A stretch of 64,000 nucleotides of DNA from the NCBI RefSeq assembly GCF_000179595.2, contig NZ_JH556658.1, forward strand, positions 928,509-992,508, given 5' to 3'. The notes below the pieces were generated by a model, which did no database searches, was not told the DNA's origin, and was given only the letters and a program-made list of their open reading frames with translations. The translations under genes and the position numbers were made by a program. Each line of letters starts with the position of its first letter. The first letter of the stretch is position 1. This document shows, piece by piece, positions 51,220 to 60,173 of the stretch. The stretch comes from Acetivibrio cellulolyticus CD2. Lineage in GTDB: Bacteria > Bacillota > Clostridia > Acetivibrionales > Acetivibrionaceae.

Positions 51220-52407
51220 TTATTTATTTAAGAAATTTTCAATTCTATTTAATCCTTCTTTTATATTTTCAAGTGAAGTTGCATAAGAAAGCCTTACGTG
51301 AATATCAGTTCCAAAGCCTGAACCTGGGACTAATGCAACATTTGCTTTTTCAAGCAGCACATTTGCAAAATCATCGGAACCATTTATCTTAACTCCAGCA
51401 AATTCTTTTCCGATTATCTTTGAAATATTCATCATAACATAGAATGCACCGTTTGGATTTATACAGGATATTCCGTCAATTGAGTTTATCCTTTCAACCA
51501 TGTAGTCTCTTCTCTTAGCAAATTCAGCTACCATCATATTCATAACATCTTCAGGTCCTTCTAATCCTGCCTGTGCAGCCTTTTGTGCTATTGAGTTAGG
51601 ATTTGATGTTGCATGGCTCTGAACATTGCCCATGATAGTTGCAATTTTTTCGTTAGAAGCTGTATAACCTATTCTCCAACCTGTCATTGAATACGATTTT
51701 GATACACCGTTAACAATGATTGTTAAATCTTTTATTTTATCGTTGAATGAAGCAATACTTATGTGTTTGTATCCATCATAAATGAGCTTTTCATAGATTT
51801 CATCAGATACAATAAATATTTCCTTGCTAACAGCAAGATCAGCAATAGCTCTAAGCTCATCTTCTGTATATATCATACCTGTAGGGTTACTTGGGCTGTT
51901 TATTACAATTGCTTTTGTTTTTGCAGTTATAGCCTTTTCCAATTTATCTACACTGAACTTAAATCCTTCTTCTTCAGTACTATTAAGTATTACAGGAACG
52001 CCATCAGCTATCTTTACCATTTCAGGATAGCTAACCCAGAACGGTGCAGGTATTATTACTTCATCTCCAGGATTTAAAATAGCCTGAAAAGCATTTACTA
52101 ATGAATGCTTTGCACCATTACTTATTACAATGTTAGCAGGCTTGTAGTCAAGTCCGTTATCCTTCTTAAACTTATTGCATATAGCTTGCTTTAACTCCAA
52201 AGTACCTGAAGCCGGCGTATATTTTGTAAAACCATCATTAATTGCTTTTATTGCAGCAGCTTTTATATGTTCTGGGGTATCAAAATCAGGTTCACCTGCT
52301 CCAAAACCTATGATATCAATTCCGTCAGCTTTCATTTTTTTTGCTTTTGCATCTATGGCAAGTGTTGATGATGGACTTATTGAAAGTGCCTTTTTTGAAA
52401 GTTCCAT
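51220..52407 (-). CDS. aspB: Aspartate aminotransferase, class I
   Basis: The 395-residue product is a PLP enzyme that moves amino groups between aspartate and 2-oxoglutarate (and oxaloacetate/glutamate). The PLP-binding Lys is in GVSKSYSMTGWRIGYT (about residue 237), and NSPSNPTGMIY, SDEIYEKLIYDG and the Arg in HVRLSYATS are conserved. Length and sequence fit the bacterial Ig aspartate aminotransferases (AspB). GGAGGGTTAAAT precedes the ATG. It is a single gene with its own terminator. A branched-chain or other amino donor role is less likely. Confidence 0.9.
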   Translation of the reverse strand: MELSKKALSISPSSTLAIDAKAKKMKADGIDIIGFGAGEPDFDTPEHIKAAAIKAINDGFTKYTPASGTLELKQAICNKFKKDNGLDYKPANIVISNGAKHSLVNAFQAILNPGDEVIIPAPFWVSYPEMVKIADGVPVILNSTEEEGFKFSVDKLEKAITAKTKAIVINSPSNPTGMIYTEDELRAIADLAVSKEIFIVSDEIYEKLIYDGYKHISIASFNDKIKDLTIIVNGVSKSYSMTGWRIGYTASNEKIATIMGNVQSHATSNPNSIAQKAAQAGLEGPEDVMNMMVAEFAKRRDYMVERINSIDGISCINPNGAFYVMMNISKIIGKEFAGVKINGSDDFANVLLEKANVALVPGSGFGTDIHVRLSYATSLENIKEGLNRIENFLNK

Positions 52408-52773
52408 ATTTAACCCTCCAGTTTTAAATGTTTATGTATTTCATTTTAATATATTATATGATTTTTTGCAAGATTTTGATTTTGTTTATGCAAATATATT
52501 TTCTAATTAATTTTTGTTTTTATCATTAGCATTCTCAACATCTTTCCCTTTAATTTAAATTTGAGAAAAAAATGCAAGTTATAATATTTATTTATTCACT
52601 TTTAACTTATTACCAAAAGTTCCTTTATTAAGGAACAGCCCAAATTGTACACCATAAACACGATACAGTTACATTATTGATGCTTTTAAATACATAATTA
52701 AAGAAAAGGCACCTAAAATTATAATTTAGGCGCCTTTTTGGAGAGGGTTATAAAAAATATGAGTAGATTAATT
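52408..52773. other. Gap between aminotransferase and dipeptidase genes
   Basis: This 366-base AT-rich region should hold the aminotransferase promoter near its left side and has the dipeptidase terminator at 52704-52739. No further gene, RNA or repeat was recognised. Confidence 0.5.
52704..52739 (-). terminator. Terminator of the dipeptidase gene
   Basis: AAAAGGCACCTAAA pairs with TTTAGGCGCCTTTT with one mismatch and a short loop, 35 bases past the dipeptidase stop. Confidence 0.9.
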
Positions 52774-53709
52774 CTATAATAAATCCTTAACCAACCGTAG
52801 GAAATTACCACCTGCAAATTTTTCAATCACTTCATTGGAATAATTTAACTTACCCAATTCTTCAAATATAGCATTAATTGCTTCAACACCATTAATATCT
52901 TCAGGAGTCTTTTCAATTCCGTCGAAATCTGCTCCCATTCCGATATGATCAGCCCCCGCCAGAGATATAATATGCTCGATATGCTTAATAATGTCAGTTA
53001 TTGTTGCTCTACCGGTGTCGTTTAAAAAATCAGGGTAAAGGTTTATTCCAATTACTCCGCCATTTTTTGCTACAGCTGTTATCTGATCGTTATAAAGGTT
53101 TCTTGCATGTGAACAAATAACCCGTGCATTTGAATGTGATACAATTATTGGTTTATCGGTGGTCTCAATTACATCCCAGAATCCTTTCTCTGAAATATGT
53201 GACAAGTCAACAAGCATTCCAAGGTTGTTCATTTCTTTTATCAATTTTTTACCAAATGGTGTAAGTCCTCCACCCGTTTCCCCATCTTTTACTCCATCGG
53301 CTATTTCATTTCTAAAATTCCATGTGAGGCAAATACTTCTTACACCAAGCCTGTAGAAATTCCTTAAAGCTCCCAAATCCCCCTGAAGTGCTTCGCCACC
53401 TTCAATAGAAAGCATTGCAGCTATTTTTCCATCCGATATTGCCTTTTGAATATCTTTGTAATTACAACATAACATTATATCGTCTTTATATATTTCTATT
53501 TCATTATAAAACCTATCTATAATCTGCATTGCACGCTTCATTGCATATGCTTGAGAGTATGCCGGATCAATATATGCGGCAAAAGTCTGAACGAAATTAC
53601 CTATCTTTTTCATTCTTGCTATGTCAATATGGCAGTTGCTGGTGTGTAAATTTGAATTTATCTCCATTATTTTGGTAATTGTATCACAATGTGCATCAAA
53701 AATTATCAT
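52774..53709 (-). CDS. Membrane dipeptidase (M19 family)
   Basis: The 311-residue product is a zinc peptidase of the renal dipeptidase family that cleaves dipeptides, often with D-residues, probably in the cytoplasm because no signal peptide is present. The metal ligands are visible: DAHCDTI (His and Asp near residues 6-8), LSIEGGEAL (Glu near 125), LVDLSHIS and IIVSHSNAR (His residues), and GADFDGI near the C-terminal part. GGGGGATTAGGCG precedes the ATG. It is a single gene between the aminotransferase and the cellulase. A role in recycling wall dipeptides is plausible. Confidence 0.9.
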   Translation of the reverse strand: MIIFDAHCDTITKIMEINSNLHTSNCHIDIARMKKIGNFVQTFAAYIDPAYSQAYAMKRAMQIIDRFYNEIEIYKDDIMLCCNYKDIQKAISDGKIAAMLSIEGGEALQGDLGALRNFYRLGVRSICLTWNFRNEIADGVKDGETGGGLTPFGKKLIKEMNNLGMLVDLSHISEKGFWDVIETTDKPIIVSHSNARVICSHARNLYNDQITAVAKNGGVIGINLYPDFLNDTGRATITDIIKHIEHIISLAGADHIGMGADFDGIEKTPEDINGVEAINAIFEELGKLNYSNEVIEKFAGGNFLRLVKDLL

Positions 53710-53799
53710 CGCCTAATCCCCCATGCTTAAGTTTATCTAGAGATTAATTATAATCTATGCAGACTAATAATAAAATATGTTACCTGTGATTTACATTCA

Positions 53800-53838
53800 G
53801 GCTAGAAAGAAATGCAACTTTCTTAGGCATAAAAAAAG
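53800..53838. repeat. Dispersed element, copy 2
   Basis: GGCTAGAAAGAAATGCAA followed by CTTTCTTAGGCATAAAAAAA resembles 35509-35545. It overlaps the left edge of the cellulase terminator. Confidence 0.6.
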
Positions 53839-53877
53839 AATTATCCCACAAATACCTTCATGAGATAATTCTTTTTT
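53832..53877 (-). terminator. Terminator of the GH9 cellulase gene
   Basis: A perfect 14-bp stem (AAAAAAGAATTATC and GATAATTCTTTTTT) with an 18-base loop lies 40 bases past the cellulase stop. Confidence 0.92.
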
Positions 53878-53916
53878 ATTTCTATCTTTTTTAGAAAGAG
53901 AATTCTTATATTGAGT

Positions 53917-56328
53917 TTACGATGCTGCGGGGAATACTTTTATGGTACCTAGCAAATACATTCTAAAGTATCCAAAGTCAATTGAATTTATACTTTTGTC
54001 ACCATTTAAGTCAGCAGCTTTCAAATCATCCTCTGCTGGTAAATCTTTTATCGTTCCAAGAAGATACATTCTTAAGTAGCCAAAATCAATTGAATTCACC
54101 TTTCCATCTCCGTTCAAGTCACCAACTATTACATTTGTTGTAGTAGGTGTTGGAGTTGCTATTGTAGGCGTTGGAGTTACAGCGGCTGTTGTTGTTACTA
54201 TAGGAGTTGATCCATCTGGTTCAATACCTCCTACAAGAACTCCATTATCATAAACGCAAATATTATCTGTTTTCACAGGTGTTCCTGTCCAATTGCTATC
54301 TTCAATACTTAGGCCTTGATAGCTCCAGTCATCCGCTGGATTCCAATAATTTTGATAAGCATATGTGCCCAGCGCAAACTGGTATTTCTTGTTAGAGCCA
54401 GCAATTACATAACCCGGCCAACTTATTTCAATATAATAAATCTTATCTTTATACAAATGAGGTCCTGATAGCTCAGCTGCATATTCAGTTTCAGTTGCTG
54501 CCTGATCATATAACTGTCTCAATTCAATTATTTCAGGCTCAAGCGATGTCATTCCTGTAGAATCAAAATAATATCTTACTGAAATATTTTTTGAAGTTTT
54601 TCTAACATTAGAACATACATAGAAAGTTATTTCTGTAGCTTTTGGTCCATCCTTCTGCGCTATGTCAACACCAAATGCTTCAACCCAATATGCAGAGCCG
54701 CCAGAAGTATCACCGCCATCATCTATATCAACTGGTGGTGGAAAATTTGGCGTAACTTGCATTGAAGAATCACCAAAGAATCTATAAGCACCTGCACAAG
54801 CTCCAACAAATGCTGCATTATAATCTATTGTTACTTCATTGTAAATATAGTCTGATGTAACATCCTTATGTTCATCTTTTACGCCTGGGCCACCGACTAA
54901 TGCACCATAAAGTACATATTTATGCGGATCAGGATCTTCACATTTTGATAAACCTGATGCTGCCCTATGATGTGGGTATTTTGCAGAAATGTCGCTATAG
55001 CCTACAACATAGCAACGGTTGATTGGATTGTCACCCAACAAGTAATTCATTTGTGATTTGGCCCACTCACCGTATTTAGATGGGGTATCACCATGATGTT
55101 TGTCATAAACAAACGCTAACAGCTGGGTAGCAGTATTATATCTTGCAGAACCCCACTGATTAAGAAATGAGTATCCACCTGGTGTTATTGTAACTGTTGT
55201 TCCATCCATCCAATTATCTACTGTTTTTGCTATCTGGCTCCAAAAATCTATAGTCTCATAAGGACTCTTTTTGGCAACTGTTCTGTAGGCATCTTCAAAT
55301 ACTTGTCCATCTTTGTCATATAAATCATTAATTTCAGCCAAAATACATGTGGTACCTGCCCATACATCATTCCAGCAATGTGTCCAACAAGAAGGTGCAT
55401 AATAGTCGAAATATTTCCATACTTGTTCTAGATAATGCTCGTCCTGCGTTGCTAAATAAAGCCATGATGCAGCCCAGCAATAGTCATCCTGCCATTTGGA
55501 TGACGCATAATAACCTTTAGGTCCATCTGCGTTACATTCTTTAGTTTCACATCTCTCTGCAAATTCAAACAGCGCTTTTGCATACTTAAGGTTTTTTGCT
55601 GCATAGTCTGGATCTTCATCCTTGAAATTCATATAGTTTACTGCAAGCGAAGCTGCAGTTGCTGACACACAGTCAGTTGAAGGTAATTCTTCAGTAGCAA
55701 ACCACCCTTTTCTGAACATTTCATCTATTTCAGGTGAATTCCAATAAGCATGGTCAATATCACCGTCACCTACTTGATAGCAAAGAGCTATTGCCTTGCC
55801 GTCAGCGTCCAAATATGTACACTTCATAAAATAATCATTAAAATATCTTAATATTGTTTTAGTATGAGTATCTTGTCCGGTAGCTTCATATTGATCTCTG
55901 AATTCATAGAAGCCCCATCCTACTGTTGATCCGGAATATGCTTCAGGCATACCGAATTTAACATGGTCACCCGCATCATGGAAACCACCAGCAACATCGA
56001 GTTTTCCATCTCCATCCGGATCTAGTATACTCTCATTTTTGCTAATGAAGCTATCTGACATATTGGTATTTGTAGAATCAAGCGGAAGCTCTGCATCGTA
56101 TACGTGACAATCACTTCTCCACATATATTGACCATTTTCATCAACACCGGTACCACACATATTCGCATCGTAGAAATACTGAGAATACTGCAATGCTTTT
56201 GCATAGTTGAATTCCACATCAGCAGCATTAAGAGTCTGCGTGTTAACAGGAATAACTGCTGTAGCAAGGATAACTGCACTGGCAATCAAAGACCTTGCTT
56301 TTTTTGAAAAATCACTTCTCTTTTTCAT
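53917..56328 (-). CDS. Cellulosomal GH9 cellulase with CBM3 and type I dockerin
   Basis: The product has about 803 residues; the ATG at 56328 has AAGGAAGG upstream. A signal peptide (about 1-36) ends near LNAADVEF. The GH9 catalytic domain (about 40-525) has GGFHDAGDHVKFG (catalytic Asp, near 118), PHHRAASG and YNEVTIDYNAAFVG (catalytic Glu, near 498). A CBM3-like module (about 545-690, AYWVEAFGVDIAQKDG) follows, as in processive GH9-CBM3c endoglucanases. A Pro/Thr linker leads to a type I dockerin (about 738-803) with two calcium loops, VGDLNGDGKVNSIDFGYL and ADLNGDKSINSIDFGYF. It should hydrolyse cellulose as part of the cellulosome through type I cohesins encoded elsewhere. The protein resembles CelW-like GH9 enzymes but was not named. 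Confidence 0.93.
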   Translation of the reverse strand: MKKRSDFSKKARSLIASAVILATAVIPVNTQTLNAADVEFNYAKALQYSQYFYDANMCGTGVDENGQYMWRSDCHVYDAELPLDSTNTNMSDSFISKNESILDPDGDGKLDVAGGFHDAGDHVKFGMPEAYSGSTVGWGFYEFRDQYEATGQDTHTKTILRYFNDYFMKCTYLDADGKAIALCYQVGDGDIDHAYWNSPEIDEMFRKGWFATEELPSTDCVSATAASLAVNYMNFKDEDPDYAAKNLKYAKALFEFAERCETKECNADGPKGYYASSKWQDDYCWAASWLYLATQDEHYLEQVWKYFDYYAPSCWTHCWNDVWAGTTCILAEINDLYDKDGQVFEDAYRTVAKKSPYETIDFWSQIAKTVDNWMDGTTVTITPGGYSFLNQWGSARYNTATQLLAFVYDKHHGDTPSKYGEWAKSQMNYLLGDNPINRCYVVGYSDISAKYPHHRAASGLSKCEDPDPHKYVLYGALVGGPGVKDEHKDVTSDYIYNEVTIDYNAAFVGACAGAYRFFGDSSMQVTPNFPPPVDIDDGGDTSGGSAYWVEAFGVDIAQKDGPKATEITFYVCSNVRKTSKNISVRYYFDSTGMTSLEPEIIELRQLYDQAATETEYAAELSGPHLYKDKIYYIEISWPGYVIAGSNKKYQFALGTYAYQNYWNPADDWSYQGLSIEDSNWTGTPVKTDNICVYDNGVLVGGIEPDGSTPIVTTTAAVTPTPTIATPTPTTTNVIVGDLNGDGKVNSIDFGYLRMYLLGTIKDLPAEDDLKAADLNGDKSINSIDFGYFRMYLLGTIKVFPAAS

Positions 56329-56462
56329 CCTATCCCTTCCTTTCAAAAATTTGAGTAATTTGGCATGTTTAAATTGTGTTATTAAACACCTCCAATAACA
56401 TTAGTTGTTTTATTAAAAATTGATGAGTAAAAAACTACTTAGTCACGCTAAAAATATAACTT

Positions 56463-56506
56463 CGGCTATAAAATCCGAAATAGTATTTCAGCTATTCCTT
56501 ACTCAA
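56463..56506. promoter_or_regulatory. Cellulosome upstream element, copy B
   Basis: CGGCTATAAAATCCGAAATA followed by GTATTTCAGCTATTCCTTACT matches 45121-45168 in order. GAAATA and TATTTC flank two bases and can pair. Confidence 0.5.
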
Positions 56507-56590
56507 AAAATATTTTACAAAATGGATTCCTGTAGATTAGTTTTGTAGAGATTGTTACGTTGATTAGGTACGACTAAAATATAAGTTTCT

Positions 56591-56664
56591 GCTATGGATA
56601 ACGAAAAAATATTGTTTTTCAAAATATGAGAATAAGGTGTTATTTTTCGTTATCCCTTAGTACT
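56591..56664. promoter_or_regulatory. Cellulosome upstream element, copy C, with inverted repeat
   Basis: GGATAACGAAAAAATA (56596-56611) and TATTTTTCGTTATCC (56641-56655) form an inverted repeat with one base difference. The right arm continues CTTAGTAC as in copies A and B. A regulator dimer or an mRNA hairpin could use it. Confidence 0.55.
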
Positions 56665-56838
56665 TTACATTATTTAAATATTACTTCCCTCTAAAATAAT
56701 ATTAATACATTTTTGTTCATCATACAATTAATAAATTTATCATTTATTGTGATGACTTTATTCATTTTTTTGGATGCAACAATACTAGAAACTTTCTATG
56801 AAATAAAATTTGGCATGAGAAAAGATATAATTGAAAAG

Positions 56839-57519
56839 TTAGAATTTTACTGCTTCCATTCTGCCATTCTCAGCAAAACTGTAGTATTTTCCGCCACAAA
56901 CAATTATATGATCAATAACTTTTATTGATATTGATTCCAACGCATTGCAAATAGTCCTGGTTGCTTCAATATCCGCCCTGGAAGGATTTAAACTTCCGCC
57001 CGGATGATTATGGGCAAGAATAACGCTGTTGGCTTTGTGCCTTATTGCAGCTTCAACTAGCAGCCTTGGGTACACAGGAGCTTCGTTAATTGTACCTTCA
57101 TGAACCAGTTCAGAATAGTTGACTTTGTTTTGCGAATCCAGGCAAATAATATAAAATGCTTCATATGTCCGCCCTGCAAAGAGTGATACTGCATATTGGC
57201 CAGCTTTGGTAGAACTGTTCAGTTCAGGCTTTTCTCCCCACTTATCATTAAAATATCTTCTTGACAGTTGGGGTATTAGACTTAACAAAAACGCTGTACT
57301 TTCACCAACACCGGAAATTTGAGAAAGGTCCTTTGGGTCAGCCTCAAATACTCCAGATAATGACCCATACTTACTTAGAAGTTCGTGGGCCAGTTCATTA
57401 GTGTCTTTACGTGGAATTGAATAAAAAAGAAGCAGTTCTAAAACCTGATGAGGTTCAAAACTGTCTAGACCGTCCTTTAAAAATCTCATTTTTAATCTTT
57501 TTCTATGCCCTTCATGCAT
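56839..57519 (-). CDS. radC: RadC family JAMM-motif protein
   Basis: The 226-residue product starts at the ATG at 57519 behind GGAGGG. It has an N-terminal helix-hairpin-helix region (LSQISGVGESTAFLL, about 65-80) and a C-terminal JAMM metalloprotease-like domain with VILAHNHPGGSLNPSRADIE (about 168-187). The family was once linked to DNA repair, but that link is doubtful and the substrate is unknown. It is followed by nothing related and is preceded by yraN. Confidence 0.9.
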   Translation of the reverse strand: MHEGHRKRLKMRFLKDGLDSFEPHQVLELLLFYSIPRKDTNELAHELLSKYGSLSGVFEADPKDLSQISGVGESTAFLLSLIPQLSRRYFNDKWGEKPELNSSTKAGQYAVSLFAGRTYEAFYIICLDSQNKVNYSELVHEGTINEAPVYPRLLVEAAIRHKANSVILAHNHPGGSLNPSRADIEATRTICNALESISIKVIDHIIVCGGKYYSFAENGRMEAVKF

Positions 57520-57569
57520 CAATTTATCCCTCCTAGCTATGAAAACAAATAGTTATTTTCTCATCATGC

Positions 57570-57953
57570 CTAAAAGGCATTCTTTATCAGGTTTATTTTT
57601 TCTACAGTCATAGTATCCTTTTCTTTCTTGACATACACTTCTACAACATCAAAACGAATATTTGCATCATACAATCTGTTTTGGCCAATAAAAATACTAG
57701 CCAGTTTTTTTATATTTTCCTGCTTTTTATAGTTTACAGCCTCACTTGGTAAACCGTACTCAAGAGTGCTTCGCGTCTTAACTTCAACGAAACAAATATA
57801 GTTGTTTTCCCGGGCAATTATGTCGATTTCTCCAAGCCTTTTATATCTAAAATTCATAGTTATTATGGAATAATTATGCTCCTTTAAATATTCTTCTGCT
57901 ATTTTTTCACCTACAGTTCCCGCAGTTCTTTTATTGTTCAGCGTGTTTTCCAT
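57570..57953 (-). CDS. yraN: UPF0102 family endonuclease-like protein
   Basis: The 127-residue product has the YraN fold, related to Holliday junction resolvases: GEKIAEEYLKEHNYSIITMN, GEIDIIARENNYICFVEVKTRS (the D-x-E-x-K nuclease core). It starts inside the end of the upstream ylqH gene (16-base overlap), so the two are co-translated. The function in vivo is not firmly known. Confidence 0.9.
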   Translation of the reverse strand: MENTLNNKRTAGTVGEKIAEEYLKEHNYSIITMNFRYKRLGEIDIIARENNYICFVEVKTRSTLEYGLPSEAVNYKKQENIKKLASIFIGQNRLYDANIRFDVVEVYVKKEKDTMTVEKINLIKNAF

Positions 57954-58234
57954 TTTTTATCTCCAAATCTTTTATCGATGTTACTTACAAATACTAGAAT
58001 TTCCGCCACAACTTCATAAAGCTCCGGAGGAATTTCATCTCCTATTTTGAAATGACTTAGTGTACTTGCAAGTTCATCATTTTTATATATAGGTATATCG
58101 TTCTCTTTAGCTTTTTCAATTATCTTTTCTGCAATTTCCCCGCTCCCAAGACCGATTATCTCAGGTGCACGATTGCTTTGGGGCGAATACTTTAAAGCTG
58201 CGACCTGCTTTACCTTATCTTTCTTCTCTGGCAT
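57938..58234 (-). CDS. ylqH: FlhB C-terminal-like protein, YlqH family
   Basis: The 98-residue product matches the cytoplasmic tail of the flagellar export switch FlhB (AALKYSPQSNRAPEIIGLGSGEIAEKIIEKAKENDIPIYKNDELA). It lacks the membrane part and the NPTH autocleavage motif, which reads SNRAPE here. Such short homologs lie next to ylqG in Firmicutes, as here (24 bases downstream of it). The role is unknown; interaction with a FliK-like partner is a natural idea. Confidence 0.88.
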   Translation of the reverse strand: MPEKKDKVKQVAALKYSPQSNRAPEIIGLGSGEIAEKIIEKAKENDIPIYKNDELASTLSHFKIGDEIPPELYEVVAEILVFVSNIDKRFGDKKWKTR

Positions 58235-58258
58235 TTATATCACCCTGTATAATAGATT

Positions 58259-59926
58259 TTAAATCTTACAGTCTATTGATTGACTGCTCAAATCCAGTTC
58301 TTTTTTCATTGTCCGGTCAGCATTAATTACATTAATTCTCTCGTCAATAAGCCTGTATTTAGCATCTACCAGCTTATATCCTTTAGCACGCAGACTGTTA
58401 TACAGTTCTATATAATTCTCTTTTATAAAGCTAATAATGGATTGATCTTCAACTCTAAGATTCAAACTTATATTTTTCTTGTTTACACTTATCAAAGAGT
58501 CGACTTGTCCTAAGTTCTGAGTATTTAGCGATACAAGTACTGAGGCATTTTGAGGATCAATCTTTTTCCCTCGGGAGCCTTTTTTTAGCACATACAACTC
58601 GCCTGTTGTATTCTTATCAAACATTTTCAGTGGTATTTGTATATACGTACTGTGATTGTTTAGCTCATTGATAAATTTTAGGTTGCCTTGCAGATTATCA
58701 ATTTTATTTAGCAACTCATCCTTGTTGGCTGGATTTGAATGCTCTATTGCACTTTTTATTACATCAAGCTTTTCATACATTTCTTTATATACTTTTTTAA
58801 TTTTAAGGTCCTCACCGGAAGTGCCTTCATCAACCTTCACGTAAAATTTGTCCAATACATCTTTCAGAGCCTTTTCATAATCAGCTTTTTCTAAAGGTTG
58901 TTTTGCAGGCATTTCATTTTTGACAAGAGCATCGGTAAGATTTGATTTTTCATTCAGTTTTTGAAATACATTTTTTAAAATACTGTCAATGAATTTGCCT
59001 TGAAATATATTTGATTTTTCAAAATTCTGCACATTCTCCTTTAGAAATAATACAGCCTTTTCCATTAACATTTTATTATCTGTAAGGTCAGGATTATCGC
59101 TAAAAACTTTTTTTGAATTTACATTAATAAACTCTATAAGTTTTTCTTTAATCTCAGGAATCGTTGGATCATTAAATACGGAAGAACTACCAGCGGTAAC
59201 TGCTTTTTCTACCGTGTTTCTTATGAATTCCTGCTTTGTGGGGTAAGAATTTGTAGCGCTTTTTCCCTGATCAGGACTTTTAACTACAGAGGCTTCTTTC
59301 AAAGCATGACTTATTGACGTTATAACGTCTTTATCTGTTATTTCCGATAACGTCTTGAATGTATCTTGAAGCATTGGACTGATTTTTTGCTTTTCATCAA
59401 TAATCTGATTTAAAAGGGCTATATTCTTTTCTTCTGGAATTATATTGTTTGCAATAAGATATGCAACTTTTTGAGGTGTTACGTTTTTAAAACTGATAAT
59501 TGTATCCGCAATCTTCCCGAATACATCTTTATTCAAAGGCAGATCATTTTGTTTTATTTCTTTAGCAATCTCCATATTTTTTTTATCGGGCTTTATATCA
59601 AGCTCCAAGAGCTGTTTTTTCAAATTTGAATCTGTATTGCTTACAGATTTTTGATTATAATCGTTTCCCTTTACTGTTTCCAGCACTAACTGATTATTAG
59701 AGTTATTTTTAACAACAAAATCTACAGTATCCCCCTGTTCTATATCTAAAGAAGACAGAGAATTTGCACTAAAGGTAGTACCGTCAAATAGCTTTAGCAT
59801 AAGTTCATTAGCTACAATATTGAGTACTTTTGCCCGTATAATATCTCCGACCGCAAGTCTTCCGAGGACGTCAGTCACATTGGCTGTACTAATATCCAAA
59901 TTGCCAACAAATCCCTCAATTTTCAT
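58259..59926 (-). CDS. ylqG: FliK-like / YlqG family protein
   Basis: The product has about 555 residues, with the ATG at 59926 chosen because GGAGGGGGGG lies just upstream. It is hydrophilic with no signal or membrane segment: an N-terminal domain (about 1-75) of small strands (ATVTDVLGRLAVGDIIRAKVL), a long helical, Lys/Asn-rich middle, and a C-terminal domain (about 430-545; STYIQIPLKMFDKNTTGELYVLKKG, SLNLRVEDQSIISFIKENYIELYNSLRAKGYKL) like the hook-length control domain of FliK. It lies in a ylqG-ylqH pair. The function outside flagella is unknown. Confidence 0.8.
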   Translation of the reverse strand: MKIEGFVGNLDISTANVTDVLGRLAVGDIIRAKVLNIVANELMLKLFDGTTFSANSLSSLDIEQGDTVDFVVKNNSNNQLVLETVKGNDYNQKSVSNTDSNLKKQLLELDIKPDKKNMEIAKEIKQNDLPLNKDVFGKIADTIISFKNVTPQKVAYLIANNIIPEEKNIALLNQIIDEKQKISPMLQDTFKTLSEITDKDVITSISHALKEASVVKSPDQGKSATNSYPTKQEFIRNTVEKAVTAGSSSVFNDPTIPEIKEKLIEFINVNSKKVFSDNPDLTDNKMLMEKAVLFLKENVQNFEKSNIFQGKFIDSILKNVFQKLNEKSNLTDALVKNEMPAKQPLEKADYEKALKDVLDKFYVKVDEGTSGEDLKIKKVYKEMYEKLDVIKSAIEHSNPANKDELLNKIDNLQGNLKFINELNNHSTYIQIPLKMFDKNTTGELYVLKKGSRGKKIDPQNASVLVSLNTQNLGQVDSLISVNKKNISLNLRVEDQSIISFIKENYIELYNSLRAKGYKLVDAKYRLIDERINVINADRTMKKELDLSSQSIDCKI

Positions 59927-60105
59927 CCCTATCCCCCCCTCCAGGCTCAATAAAGTACTTTATCTATAAACAACAAAGTACCAATCTATATATTTTTTTG
60001 CAGAGCTTATTTTATGTATCGGACAAATTCCAATTTATTTTATAGCATGTTGCCTGAGGTATTATATGTTATTCCATAGATATGACTTGAATTTAATCTA
60101 AAAAA

Positions 60106-60139
60106 CTCCTCCCATGGTAAAATAAAATCATAGGAGGAG
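60106..60139 (-). terminator. Terminator of the stalk-domain protein gene
   Basis: CTCCTCC pairs with GGAGGAG over a 20-base loop and on the minus strand is followed by TTTTTTAG, 35 bases past the stop at 60174. Confidence 0.75.
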
Positions 60140-60173
60140 CTTTCTTGTAGAGATGAAATTTTCAAACAATTAA

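Larger units (their letters stand above)
56347..56838. other. Upstream region of the cellulase gene
   Basis: This AT-rich region of about 490 bases holds the likely cellulase promoters, two diverged copies of an element also found upstream of the scaffoldin (56463-56506, 56591-56664) and an inverted repeat at 56596-56655. The minus-strand core CTAAGGGATAACGAAAAATA has a CGAA box behind an A/G-rich motif, which recalls SigI-type promoters of cellulosomal genes; this reading is uncertain. Confidence 0.5.

Noticed and set aside
56713..56928. Plus-strand frame of 71 codons next to radC
   Set aside because: It overlaps the end of radC on the other strand and lacks a ribosome site.
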